Positions 52,263 through 60,885 of a DNA stretch of 64,000 nucleotides are shown piece after piece. Each line of letters begins with the position of its first letter. Within the stretch, counting starts at the first letter, position 1. Source of the stretch: DATGMB01 sp035293845 (GTDB taxonomy: Bacteria > Acidobacteriota > Terriglobia > Bryobacterales > Bryobacteraceae); the NCBI GenBank assembly GCA_035293845.1, contig DATGMB010000335.1:1-64000 (forward strand). Reading direction: 5' to 3'. A program made the translations under genes and the position numbers. Below the pieces are notes generated by a model. That model did no database searches. It was not told the DNA's origin and saw only the letters and a list, made by a program, of their open reading frames with translations.

Positions 52263-52955
52263 CTACCTCTCGACTTTGGCGTGCACGGGATCCGCGATGT
52301 ACTCGAACGCGGGCGGCTGGTTCCATGGCCCGCGGGTCTCGGTTCCATCCGAGCTGAGGTGGAAATAGAGGTTGACTGTCCGGTCCGGTTGTATGTTCCC
52401 GAAAAACGGATCCGTCAGCTTGCCCAGCGACTCGAGAGCTTTCATGAACATCTGCGTATGCGAGATCTCGCGGGTCAGCAGATGCACCAGCGCCTTCTTG
52501 CTTCCGTCGTCCGGCGCCATCTGAATGAGAGATTCATAGGTCTGGCGCGCTCCTGCTTCCGCGGCGATGTCCGCGCGGAGGTCTCGCACTACATCGCCAC
52601 CTTCATTGATGTAGCTCGCCGTCCATGCCGAGCCCTGGCTATCCACAAAATGCGGCCCTCTGCCGCGCACCGCGAATAGCGGGCTGTCGTTCGCCGCGCC
52701 CGGTTTCACGCCCCGGGTATGCATCTCGATCATCTGACCCACCATCTCGAGGTGGCCGAACTCCTCAACGGCAATGTCCTGCAGCATGTCCTTGATGCCC
52801 TGATGATCGACGTGAAAGGATTGCACCCAGTAGGTGAGTGCCGCCGTAAGCTCCCCGGTCGCGCCGCCGAACTGTTCGAGCAGATACTGCCCGAACTTAG
52901 GATCGGGCCGATCCACTTTCACAGGCTGCAGCAGTTCCTTTTTGTGAAGAAACAT
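52263..52955 (-). CDS. manganese catalase-like protein
   Basis: 230 aa. The ferritin-type di-manganese ligands are in order: E35 (GATGELTAALTYW), E65 and H68 (VEEFGHLEM), E133 (AAEAGARQTY) and H166 (EISHTQMF), matching non-heme Mn-catalases that dismutate hydrogen peroxide. The length is at the short end of the family, missing the C-terminal wrap. ATG 52955 is chosen as the family N-terminus (MFLHKKELLQPV). It lies between an NtrY-type kinase and an NtrC-type regulator, suggesting a stress-linked regulon. Confidence 0.9.
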   Translation of the reverse strand: MFLHKKELLQPVKVDRPDPKFGQYLLEQFGGATGELTAALTYWVQSFHVDHQGIKDMLQDIAVEEFGHLEMVGQMIEMHTRGVKPGAANDSPLFAVRGRGPHFVDSQGSAWTASYINEGGDVVRDLRADIAAEAGARQTYESLIQMAPDDGSKKALVHLLTREISHTQMFMKALESLGKLTDPFFGNIQPDRTVNLYFHLSSDGTETRGPWNQPPAFEYIADPVHAKVER

Positions 52956-53109
52956 CGATATACCATTCCTTCCCGGCGTCCTGAAGGCCGCCCCACGCAT
53001 ATTTTCGCGTGCGGCCTGGCGGATGGCGGCGGCGGTTGGTCCGAACTTGTGTCCCGCCATGCGCGCGGCAGGGCGCCGCGGTGGGTTTTCCGCCGGTAAG
53101 TCTGCGGCC

Positions 53110-54828
53110 CTACCCGGGGCCCTTGCCTGGGAACTCGATGCGGAAGGTCGTGCCCTTTCCCGGCGCGCTCTCGACGGAAATCCGCCCTTTGTGATCGCTG
53201 ATCACCGATTGCACGATGGCCAGGCCCAGGCCGGTGCCGTGTGTCTTGGTCGTGTAATAAGGGGTGAACAGCCGCTCGCATTCTTCCGGTGTCAGGCCGT
53301 GGCCGGTATCGGAAATCTCGAGGCGCACGTTCTCCGCCGCGGCCGTGCGCACCGTCAGGGTCCCGCCCTGGGGCATCGCGTCGATCGCGTTGAGGATGAG
53401 ATTACGCAGCACGCGCGAAATCTGCTCCGGATCGGCCTCGACCGGCGGCAGGCCGGGCGGGAGGTCGCAGACCGTGCGCACGCCAGCCTGCTCCAGTTGC
53501 GCCTCGAAGAGCTTCAGGTTCTCCGCGGCCAGGGCGTTGAGATCCACCGGTTGCATTTCGGGCGCGGGCATTTTGGCGAAATCGCTGAAGCGCCCGATGA
53601 TCTGCTTGAGGTTTGCCAGCTCGGCCAGCAGGGTGGCGGCGCCTTCGCGGAAGACTTCATCGAACTGGTCGGGATAGCGCTCACGGGCGCGCTGCATGTT
53701 TTCGACCGTGATCTGCAGCGGGAAAAGCGGATTCTTCAGCTCGTGCGCCAGGCGTCGCGCCAACTCGCGCCACGCGGCCACGCGTTCGGCCTGGACCAGC
53801 CGCTCGCGCTGTTCCACCAGCTCATGCGTCATGCGGTTGAAGGCGCGGGCGAGCTGGCCGATTTCGTCGTCGTAGGCGACCTCCACGGTGGCGCTCCAAT
53901 TGCCGGCCGCGACCTTGCCCGCGCTCAGCGCAAGCTGCCGCACCGGACGAGTGACGCGCGCCGTGGCCCACCACGCCAGACCGATGCCCAGCAGAATCCC
54001 GAGCGCCGCTTCGCCGATGCCGATCCGGCGAAGGGAAGATTCGAGCTCCGCCAGGTCGCGCCGCGAGTTGCCCACCAGCAGGATGGCCAGCAAGCTGCCG
54101 TCGTAACCCGTGAGCGGCATGGCGCGGAAGGTCTCCGCATCCGCGCCGGTGCCGATCGTGTCGCTCTGCTCGGTCTTTTGCGCGCGAACGCGAGCGATCA
54201 GCGGCTGCAACGGCGCCGGTTCGGCGGGCTGCGCCGCCCCCAGGTCGCGCCAGAGCAGCACGCGCATGCCGGCGGGGAGCACCAGCGTGGAGAGAAACTG
54301 ATCGTCGAGCTGCTGGCCGCCCGCGACGAACATGCGGTGGCCGCCGGCATCGACCGCGCGGACGGCTACCAGCGCGAGAGTCGTTCCGTCCGGCAGTTCC
54401 TCGCGCCGCAGGAACGCGCCGCGCGCGTTCCAGTCCGCATCTTCGAGCAGCCAGTCTTCCTTATAGCCGAAGCGCGCCGGCGATTCCGCCGAGGAGATGA
54501 TGGTGCCATCGGCCGCGACCAGCTCCAGCAGGTCGAGGCCCTGCGCGGAGGCGAGCGTGGCCGCTTCGTTGTAGTAGGGCGCGTAGTCCGGCGCGATCGC
54601 GATATTGACGGCGGCCTCGGAATCGGCTACTCGTTTGACCGCGCGGGAGATCTCTTCGCGGCGCCGGTCGAATTCCTTGCGGAATTGGGCAAACAGCGCA
54701 TTGGCGCGCTGCCCCTCGGCGCGCTCGAATGCCTTGCGGGTATTGTCCAGCACCAGCCACTGCACCAGCCCGACCGTGACCGCCACCGAGACGATGAAGA
54801 CGAGGAGCAGACGCGTGCGGAAAGTCAT
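53110..54828 (-). CDS. NtrY-like membrane sensor histidine kinase with HAMP
   Basis: 572 aa. Membrane helices at about 6-26 and 272-292 bracket a ~240-residue extracytoplasmic sensor (dCACHE-like look: LLELVAADGTIISSAESPARFG). HAMP follows (VTRPVRQLALSAGKVAAGNW), then HisKA with H362 in LAHELKNPLFP and HATPase with ISDTGHGL and GTGLGLAIVQ. The ATG at 54828 overlaps the stop of the SBP-like gene by 4 nt (ATGA). The likely partner is the NtrC-type regulator at 50807. The tight coupling to a solute-binding protein suggests that the latter presents the ligand. Confidence 0.93.
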   Translation of the reverse strand: MTFRTRLLLVFIVSVAVTVGLVQWLVLDNTRKAFERAEGQRANALFAQFRKEFDRRREEISRAVKRVADSEAAVNIAIAPDYAPYYNEAATLASAQGLDLLELVAADGTIISSAESPARFGYKEDWLLEDADWNARGAFLRREELPDGTTLALVAVRAVDAGGHRMFVAGGQQLDDQFLSTLVLPAGMRVLLWRDLGAAQPAEPAPLQPLIARVRAQKTEQSDTIGTGADAETFRAMPLTGYDGSLLAILLVGNSRRDLAELESSLRRIGIGEAALGILLGIGLAWWATARVTRPVRQLALSAGKVAAGNWSATVEVAYDDEIGQLARAFNRMTHELVEQRERLVQAERVAAWRELARRLAHELKNPLFPLQITVENMQRARERYPDQFDEVFREGAATLLAELANLKQIIGRFSDFAKMPAPEMQPVDLNALAAENLKLFEAQLEQAGVRTVCDLPPGLPPVEADPEQISRVLRNLILNAIDAMPQGGTLTVRTAAAENVRLEISDTGHGLTPEECERLFTPYYTTKTHGTGLGLAIVQSVISDHKGRISVESAPGKGTTFRIEFPGKGPG

Positions 54829-55823
54829 GGCCGCCCGCCTTCCAGCCACAGATTCTCGAAGCGCCACTCGCCGAGCGGTGTAATACCGGGCCCACCGCGC
54901 ACGCGCGGGCCAACGGAATAGAGGTCGGGCAGATGGAACAGCGGGATCGCGCGGAAAGTTTCGAGCAGGGCGCGCTCCGCCGCGTAGAAGTCTTCCGCCG
55001 CGGTCGCGAGCGGCGGCGCCGGCAGGTCGAGGCCGGCTGCGATGGCGGCCAGGGCGGGCGCGGGGTCGGAGCTCGAGATGCGGACTTCCGCGAGGCGGAT
55101 ATCGGCGGGAGCGTCGGCGCCAACCACCGTCACGGCCAATCCGGCATCGCGCGCATTGAGCGCGATCCGCTCGGCCATGGTGCGGTCCGCGGCGGCCAGT
55201 GTCATGCTGCGTGCGGCGGGCGGCACTCCGGCCAGAAGGGCTCGGGCGCGCGGAATATCCGCCACGGCAGGAAACAGGAACGCGTACCCGGAGATCCATT
55301 GCGGCAGCAGCGCGGCCGAAATTTCTCCCTGCCGCTGCAGCAGCACATTTCGAATGGCGCTGCGATCGACGGTCAGCGCCAGCGCCTGCCGGATGCGAAG
55401 GTCGTCCACGCGCGGTCCGAAGGCCAGCGCCAGCAGGCGCACCGGCGAACTCGACCAGATGCGCTGCGTCCCCGCCGCGCGCCGCACCTCGGCGCCGGCC
55501 AGCTCGACCACATCGGCGCGGCCCAGCTCGATGGCCCGCTCCCGCAGCGGCCGCGCCATCTGGATATCGATAGCGTCAAGAAACGGCCGGCCGCCGGCGG
55601 CGTACTCGTCGGCCGCGAACACAGCCCTTCGTCCGGCTTCCCACCGCGTCACGTTGAACGCCGAATTCAACTGTGCCATGCGGGGTCCGCTCTGCGGCGG
55701 GTCCGCGGATTCGATAGCTTCACGCAGCTCGACCCGCAGAGTGCCGCCATAGCGGGGACGGGTTGCGCCGCGAACCACGGCGAGCGAGCCTCCAAAAAGC
55801 AGAAATCCGCGCCTACTGACCAC
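54825..55823 (-). CDS. compact SBP_bac_5-like protein with Tat-type signal
   Basis: 332 aa, far below the ~500-550 usual for family 5 solute-binding proteins. The N-terminus SRRGFLLFGGSLAVV has the Tat twin-arginine consensus. RYGGTLRVELRE, VDDLRIRQALALTVDRSAI and a C-terminal lobe with FHLPDLYS identify the family, but the long segment between the first strand block and the hinge region is missing. No ABC permease or ATPase is encoded nearby. The GTG start overlaps the upstream secreted protein gene by 11 nt and the stop overlaps the kinase start by 4 nt, so it is most likely a sensor accessory rather than a transporter part. Confidence 0.78.
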   Translation of the reverse strand: MVSRRGFLLFGGSLAVVRGATRPRYGGTLRVELREAIESADPPQSGPRMAQLNSAFNVTRWEAGRRAVFAADEYAAGGRPFLDAIDIQMARPLRERAIELGRADVVELAGAEVRRAAGTQRIWSSSPVRLLALAFGPRVDDLRIRQALALTVDRSAIRNVLLQRQGEISAALLPQWISGYAFLFPAVADIPRARALLAGVPPAARSMTLAAADRTMAERIALNARDAGLAVTVVGADAPADIRLAEVRISSSDPAPALAAIAAGLDLPAPPLATAAEDFYAAERALLETFRAIPLFHLPDLYSVGPRVRGGPGITPLGEWRFENLWLEGGRP

Positions 55824-57006
55824 AAGCCACCGTCACGGAATAAGCCTGGTAGCGCCCGGCCGCTGCGTTCTGCACCACCGCTGTGGCGCCGCCCGGGGCC
55901 GGCCAAAGGGCGGTGATCGGGCCGGGCAACTCGAGGGGGTCGCTGATGGGCGCCACAGCGCGATCCGAGAGCGCCCAAGCGCGGAGAGCATCCGCCTGCC
56001 GGCCGTCGCCGGCGCGCGAAGCGAGGACCAGCGAGCGCCCGCCGCACCGGACACCGGCGGCCGCGACGTCGCTGCCCCACGATCCGCTGGCGGCGCCCAA
56101 CGGATCGAGCGAGGCATCGAAAAGCCCGGCCGAGCCGTCCGCGAGGGCCAGAAGCCACACCGTGCGGCCCGCGTCGTCGAAGGCCGCCGCCGAGTAGAAC
56201 GGCGGAACGTTCCTGGTCGCGCCGGATTGCGTTACTACGCGGCCGTCGAAGTAGTTGCGGCCGGCCGCGAAATGAGCCAGCAGCAGCGCGCGGCCCGAAT
56301 CGATGGTCCAGGGTTCGTCGGAGGGCCGGCATTCGAGGCCGGCCGGCAGGATTCCACCCTGATCCTGGCAGGCCGCACCGGGCAGCCACGCCCGCAATCT
56401 GCCATTTGCAACCTGCAGCCGCCCGCGAAGATCGCGCGGCCACGGCTTGCCCCAGGCGATCGCGTGTTTCACCCGCGGCTGCCAGCCGCCGGTGGTTCGT
56501 TGGTACACGGCAACGGAAGTTGGAGAAAGCACGCTCAGGGAATCTCCGTCGACGGCCACATCGAGGATCTGCTGCTCCTGTTCCCAGAGCAGCCGGCTTT
56601 GCAGGGTAACCGCCGCAGCCACCGCGGCGCTCGCGGGAACCGCGCCGCGGCTCCAGCCGGCGATCCATACCTGGCGCTCGTCACCCCTCCGGATCTCTTC
56701 GATCAGCAGGTACTGGGAGGCATTCTCCGAGAGCGTGATCTGCGCCTCCACCGGGGATACCGCTTCGGGAGTTCGGATACCCGATTCCCGCAGGCTGGCT
56801 TCAAAACACCCGCGTGCCTGGCCGAGCGCCGCCGGTCCAAGCGAGGAGAGGTCCCGCCAGGCGATCGCGACCGCCTCGCCGTGTCCCGCGAACGCCGCGG
56901 TCCGGCGCGCCAGGTCGCGGGCGGCGGAATTCAGATCGGCCGCGGCCCATGCAGCCGGCGCCGCGCCGAGCGCCAGCGCCACCCATGCCGCGGACCACCC
57001 TTTCAC
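55813..57006 (-). CDS. secreted protein, function unknown, beta-propeller-like C-terminal half
   Basis: 397 aa. A signal peptide (AAWVALALGAAPAAWA) is followed by a mixed helical N-terminal domain to about residue 120 (AAFAGHGEAVAIAWRDLSS; LLIEEIRRGDERQVWIAG). The remaining ~250 residues show repeated beta blades (DSLSVLSPTSVAVYQ, RLRAWLPGAACQDQGG, RTVWLLALADGSAGLF, RSLVLASRAG). No catalytic motif was recognised. The GTG at 57006 overlaps the preceding small ORF stop (GTGA), and the 3' end overlaps the SBP-like gene by 11 nt, so it is the second gene of the sensor operon and may form part of the periplasmic sensing complex. Confidence 0.75.
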   Translation of the reverse strand: MKGWSAAWVALALGAAPAAWAAADLNSAARDLARRTAAFAGHGEAVAIAWRDLSSLGPAALGQARGCFEASLRESGIRTPEAVSPVEAQITLSENASQYLLIEEIRRGDERQVWIAGWSRGAVPASAAVAAAVTLQSRLLWEQEQQILDVAVDGDSLSVLSPTSVAVYQRTTGGWQPRVKHAIAWGKPWPRDLRGRLQVANGRLRAWLPGAACQDQGGILPAGLECRPSDEPWTIDSGRALLLAHFAAGRNYFDGRVVTQSGATRNVPPFYSAAAFDDAGRTVWLLALADGSAGLFDASLDPLGAASGSWGSDVAAAGVRCGGRSLVLASRAGDGRQADALRAWALSDRAVAPISDPLELPGPITALWPAPGGATAVVQNAAAGRYQAYSVTVACGQ

Positions 57007-57143
57007 GGGTGCGATGATAGCACATCGCGTTTTTCGGGCCCCGTTACCACGCGGATCACGCCGCGCAGGCACATGCGTGCGAGCAGCCATGAGACCGGAA
57101 AGGTGATGGCAGCCATCAACAAACATTCGAAAACGTTGTCCAT
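57003..57143 (-). CDS. 46-aa membrane peptide heading the sensor operon
   Basis: A short frame with a hydrophobic helix (CLLMAAITFPVSWLLARM) followed by basic and polar residues (CLRGVIRVVTGPEKRD). It is supported by a strong ribosome site (AAGGAG and GAGG before ATG 57143) and by its stop overlapping the next gene's start as GTGA. No family recognised. Such coupled microproteins often act as membrane anchors or regulators of the neighbouring kinase complex. Confidence 0.65.
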   Translation of the reverse strand: MDNVFECLLMAAITFPVSWLLARMCLRGVIRVVTGPEKRDVLSSHP

Positions 57144-57155
57144 AGTCCTCGCTCC

Positions 57156-57728
57156 TTAGTGCATCCCGGCGGCGGTCTGCGCCGCCGGTTCGGAGGCGGC
57201 ACGCATCGCGACCACTGTGCTGCTCCCGAACAGCCGTTCCGTTTCGGGCGACCGCTCGCCGTACATCTCGACCGCATCCCCGACCGAAACCATCTCGAAA
57301 AGCTCCTCCACGTCGCGGTTGCGCATGCGGATGCAGCCGTGCGAAGCGTCGTGGCCGATGGAGGACGGCCGGTTGGTCCCGTGAATCCCGTAGCCTTTGG
57401 CGCTCAACCCCAGCCAGCGGGTGCCGAGCGGGTTGGCGGCTCCCGGCGGGACCGTGCGGCCCTTCGTATACCAGGTGGGATGCGAGACGCGCGTCACGAT
57501 GGTGAAGTCGCCGGTCGGGCTCGGCGTGACCGGCGCCCCGACCGCGGTGTCGTAAACCTTCAGCACCCGGTCGTCTTCGAGCACCGCCAGTTTGCGGTCC
57601 GGCAGGCTGACCACGATGCGCCGGGCGGGTTTTCCGGTCTTCTCCTGAGCGATTGCTTCGGCAGCGGCCATCAGCATGACGCCGGTCGCCAGCGCCAGCT
57701 TCTTCAATGGAACTTCGGTTCGGAACAT
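57156..57728 (-). CDS. L,D-transpeptidase (YkuD domain)
   Basis: 190 aa. Signal peptide LALATGVMLMAAAEAIAQ, then a single YkuD domain with H116 (GYGIHGTN), H130 and C132 in SHGCIRM, the catalytic cysteine. It crosslinks peptidoglycan 3-3 or attaches proteins to it. ATG 57728 is preferred because GGAGGAG lies upstream; that ribosome site is inside a hairpin (57737-57756), and an in-frame ATG there (57743) is an alternative start. It ends 12 nt upstream of the 46-aa peptide of the sensor operon. Confidence 0.93.
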   Translation of the reverse strand: MFRTEVPLKKLALATGVMLMAAAEAIAQEKTGKPARRIVVSLPDRKLAVLEDDRVLKVYDTAVGAPVTPSPTGDFTIVTRVSHPTWYTKGRTVPPGAANPLGTRWLGLSAKGYGIHGTNRPSSIGHDASHGCIRMRNRDVEELFEMVSVGDAVEMYGERSPETERLFGSSTVVAMRAASEPAAQTAAGMH

Positions 57729-57736
57729 CTTTGGCT

Positions 57737-57756
57737 CCTCCATCCGCAAATGGAGG
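57737..57756 (-). promoter_or_regulatory. hairpin covering the ribosome site of the L,D-transpeptidase
   Basis: On the minus strand CCTCCAT and ATGGAGG form a perfect 7-bp stem with a 6-nt loop. The 3' arm contains the GGAGG ribosome site, so the site is occluded when folded. A second GC-rich hairpin (CGCGTGTG/CACACGCG, 57815-57836) lies further upstream in the same leader. Confidence 0.5.
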
Positions 57757-57882
57757 TTGCAGGCGGCGGACCAGGAGCCAAGTGGTTCGAAACAAAAGAG
57801 GTTTGCATCATTCGCGCGTGTGCCGCCACACACGCGTGGCAGCGCGGAGACGTGGCGGGCCCTCATAGGCGCGGGTCGCGGC

Positions 57883-58551
57883 CTAGATGAACGCCGGTTC
57901 GTGGAGCCGGATGATCTTCTTCTGGATCGCATATTGCACCAACTGCGCCTTGTTGTGGATATCCAGCTTCCGCATCAGGTTGAACTTGTGCGCCTCCACG
58001 GTCTTCACGCTCAAATCGAAGCCGGCGGCGATTTCCTTCACGGACCGGCCTTCGGCCAGCATTTTCAGGATTTCCCGCTCGCGCTTGGTGAGGCCTCCCA
58101 GCCGCTGCCGCTCCGGCCCGCGTCCGGTCATGCGGAAGCCTTCGACCAGGCGGGCCAATAAGCGGGGGCTTAGAAAATTGCCGCCGCGGCTGACTTCGCG
58201 GATCGCCGTAAGCAACTGGTCGGCGGGGCAGTCCTTCAGCACGTAACCGGCTGCGCCGATCTCGACGCACTCCGCCACGTAGTCCTCATCGTCGTACATG
58301 GAAAGGAAAATCACGCGGGATTCCGGCCCCTCCTTGCGGATCTGGCGCGCCGCATCGAAGCTGCTGAGGCCGGGCATTCCGATATCCATCAGCACCACGT
58401 CGGGCTCGAGTTGCGGAACCAGCGCCACGGCCTCGGCCGCGTCCGCCGCCTCGCCGGCCACTTCCATGTCATTTTCGGCCGAAATCAGCGTCCGCACCCC
58501 TTGGCGGAAGAGCGTATGATCGTCAACGATCAGCAAACGAATAATCGACAT
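57883..58551 (-). CDS. NarL/FixJ-family response regulator
   Basis: 222 aa. Receiver with D10/D11 and phosphoacceptor D56 (VVLMDIGMP), switch lysine in YVLKDC, linker, then a LuxR-type HTH (LTKREREILKMLAEGRSVKEIAAGFDLS). The kinase gene 58574-59623 lies directly upstream with a 22-nt gap, so the pair is one operon. A GGAT element before ATG 58551 gives a modest ribosome site. Confidence 0.94.
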   Translation of the reverse strand: MSIIRLLIVDDHTLFRQGVRTLISAENDMEVAGEAADAAEAVALVPQLEPDVVLMDIGMPGLSSFDAARQIRKEGPESRVIFLSMYDDEDYVAECVEIGAAGYVLKDCPADQLLTAIREVSRGGNFLSPRLLARLVEGFRMTGRGPERQRLGGLTKREREILKMLAEGRSVKEIAAGFDLSVKTVEAHKFNLMRKLDIHNKAQLVQYAIQKKIIRLHEPAFI

Positions 58552-58573
58552 CGAATCCTTTACCCCAGCGCTT

Positions 58574-59623
58574 CTACCCTGCCGTTTCCGGGATGGGCAG
58601 TTCGAGGACAACGGCGGCGCCCTTACCCGGTGCACTCCGGACCATGAGCCTGCCGCCGAGCAATTCGGCCCTCTGCCGCATTCCGGCCAGCCCGAAACAC
58701 CTTGCCTGCCGGCCCGCCGCTTCCGGATCGAAGCCGGTGCCATTGTCGGAAATGCGCAGCCTGACAGACTTATCGGTCGAGCGCAGAGAAAGGTTTACGG
58801 TGCGGGCGCGGGCGTGTTTGGCCACGTTCTGCAGCGCTTCCTGCGCTACCCGATAGACCACCTCCTGCGTTTCCATGGGCAGAGCGGCAAGCGGGGCGAT
58901 TCGCAGCCGGATGCCGGCTTTGCCGGCCTGGCGGAATCGGGCCGCCAGATGGCGGATGGCCGCCTCCAGGCCGAGCCGTTCGAGAACCGCGGGGCTCAGC
59001 GCCGCGACAATCCGGCGCAGCTCTCCAATAATGGTTTCGACCGCAAGGCGCGCCCCGGCGAGCTGCGCGGATAGCGGCGCGGGGGCGGCGCGTTCCAGCA
59101 TCTCCAGTTGCAGCCGCAGAAGCAGCAGCGATTGGCCGGCTTCGTCGTGCAACTCCCTGCCGATGCGGCGCCGCTCCAGTTCCTCGGCGCGCCGCGCAGC
59201 AGCCTCCAGGCGCCGCACTTCGCGTTGCCGGAGATCGTAGAAAGCGCGGTACAGGGTGAACAGGATGGCGCTCTGCAACTGCTCGCGGGCGGGTTGGAAC
59301 CGGCCCTGGAAGCTGCGGGCCAGCAGGCGCTCGAATTCGCTCAGCGCGAGCGCGGCGCGGTCGGGCGCCAGCCCGAGCGCAGCCAGAGCCGGCGCAGCGG
59401 CTTCCACCCGCCGCAGGAAGCCATCCACGCTGCGGCAACGCGCGGCGGCGGCCGGCATCACGCTGCGCAATGCCGACCGCTGTGCCTCGTCGAAGCCGCG
59501 CCGGCGCAGCAGGCCCTCCAGTTCTTCCGCCAGAGCACCGCTGGCAGGCGCCAATTCCCGCAGAAAGGCCGTGATGTGCGCTCTGGCCCCCGGCGCCAGC
59601 CAGTCGAAATTACCGAGCGCCAT
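58574..59623 (-). CDS. cytoplasmic HisKA_3-type histidine kinase
   Basis: 349 aa without any membrane helix, so it senses an internal signal or is activated by another protein. The N-terminal ~130 residues are an Arg/Ala/Leu-rich helical domain of unknown ligand. H159 (GRELHDEAGQSLLLL) is the phosphoacceptor; SDNGTGFDP and FGLAGMRQRAELLGG belong to the ATPase domain. The start ATG 59623 overlaps the 3' end of the ankyrin gene by 14 nt, so that exported ankyrin protein may be functionally linked. Confidence 0.9.
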   Translation of the reverse strand: MALGNFDWLAPGARAHITAFLRELAPASGALAEELEGLLRRRGFDEAQRSALRSVMPAAAARCRSVDGFLRRVEAAAPALAALGLAPDRAALALSEFERLLARSFQGRFQPAREQLQSAILFTLYRAFYDLRQREVRRLEAAARRAEELERRRIGRELHDEAGQSLLLLRLQLEMLERAAPAPLSAQLAGARLAVETIIGELRRIVAALSPAVLERLGLEAAIRHLAARFRQAGKAGIRLRIAPLAALPMETQEVVYRVAQEALQNVAKHARARTVNLSLRSTDKSVRLRISDNGTGFDPEAAGRQARCFGLAGMRQRAELLGGRLMVRSAPGKGAAVVLELPIPETAG

Positions 59624-60812
59624 GCTCCGCGAGCACGCGCGCCACGTCCGGATGCCCGTTGGCCAGTGCGGCGGCCAGCGGCGTGGAGCCCGCCTGGTTG
59701 CGGGCGTTGACATCCGCTCCCCGGCGCACCAGCTCGAGCACCACGTTGCGCCGGCCCCAGGATGCCGCCTCGTACAACGGCGTGGCCCCCGAGCTGCGGT
59801 CCCGCGCCTCACGATTCGCCCCGCGGTCGAGCAGCAGGGCCGCAATTTCGGCATTCCCGCTCAACGCGGCATTGTGCAGCGGCGTCAATCCGTCGCCATC
59901 CACAGCATTCACCAACGCGCCGCGATCGAGCAGCAAACGGGCCACCGCCAGTTGCCCTTTGAGCGCCGCCACATGCAGCGGAGTGGCTCCCGACGGGTCC
60001 CGCGCATCGACGCGCGCGCCCTTTCCGATCAAGAGATCGGCCATTTCGGCATGCCCCTTTAGGGTGGCATCGAAGAGGGCGGAGGACAGGTCCGCGGCGG
60101 TAGAGCCGTCAAGCAGCAGGCGAGCCACTTCCACATGCTGGCCCCGCACCGCGCGGTCCAGGGCCGTCAACCCGTCGCGATCGCGCCGCCCGCGTTCCGC
60201 CCCGTGGGCCAGCAGCAACTCGACGACCTCGCGCCGTCCGTTCGCGGCTGCTTCGGCCAGCGGCGCCATGCCGGTCTGCGGATTCGCTGCCCCGGCGGGC
60301 GCGCCGTGCGCGAGCAGCATTTCTGCGATGGCGCGATCGCCGCGCAGCGCGGCCCGGTCGAGCGGCGCCGCGCCCGATCCGTCGCGCGCGCCGGCATCGG
60401 CCCCGCGCGCGAGCAGCAGGGCCGTAAGTTCCCGGTACCCGCGGTCGACGGCCATGTGCAGCGGCGTCTCGCCGTCGCGGTCGCGCGCGTTGAGCTCGGC
60501 GCCGTGGTCTAGCAGCAGGACGGCCATCGGCAAGTTGTTCTTGACGACCGCATAGGCCAGCGGCTGCGAGCCGCCTTCGGCATGGCGCGCGCGGACATCC
60601 GCGCCGTGGCCGATCAGGAACGCGGCAATCTCCACGTCTCCGTTCCAGACGGCATCGTGCAGCGCGGTGGCGCCCATCTCGTCGCGCTGATTGATGTCGG
60701 CGCCGCGCGCGAGTGCCTGGCGAACGCGCTCCAGGCTGCCGGATTCGACCGCCTGATGCAGATCGGCCGCGCACAGCGTGGGCAGCAGAGCGGCCAGCGC
60801 GAGCCAGCGCAA
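59610..60812 (-). CDS. exported ankyrin-repeat protein, about 12 repeats
   Basis: 400 aa from a TTG at 60812. Signal peptide (WLALAALLPTLCAA) followed directly by twelve ankyrin repeats (for example GETPLHMAVDRGYRE, GATPLHVAALKGQLA, GLTPLHNAALSGNAE), filling the rest of the protein. Ankyrin arrays bind proteins. The first eight repeats are more divergent than the last four. TTG is selected because it gives an ideal signal peptide and starts after murB ends; longer frames would run into murB. The 3' end overlaps the cytoplasmic kinase gene by 14 nt. Confidence 0.85.
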   Translation of the reverse strand: MRWLALAALLPTLCAADLHQAVESGSLERVRQALARGADINQRDEMGATALHDAVWNGDVEIAAFLIGHGADVRARHAEGGSQPLAYAVVKNNLPMAVLLLDHGAELNARDRDGETPLHMAVDRGYRELTALLLARGADAGARDGSGAAPLDRAALRGDRAIAEMLLAHGAPAGAANPQTGMAPLAEAAANGRREVVELLLAHGAERGRRDRDGLTALDRAVRGQHVEVARLLLDGSTAADLSSALFDATLKGHAEMADLLIGKGARVDARDPSGATPLHVAALKGQLAVARLLLDRGALVNAVDGDGLTPLHNAALSGNAEIAALLLDRGANREARDRSSGATPLYEAASWGRRNVVLELVRRGADVNARNQAGSTPLAAALANGHPDVARVLAEHGAR

Positions 60813-60885
60813 TGCGCCTGAGGCTCTGGGTGCGCGTGATGCCGCGGCCGGCTCCCTGATGGCCAGGGCGCCGCTCCGGCAGCCC

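Noticed and set aside
53023..54921. 632-codon open frame antisense to the NtrY-type kinase
   Set aside because: Shadow of a GC-rich coding sequence; no ribosome site or family motif.
59610..60812. Tandem DNA repeat in the ankyrin gene
   Set aside because: The periodicity is at protein level (33-residue ankyrin units); nucleotide identity between units is low, so it is not a DNA repeat tract.
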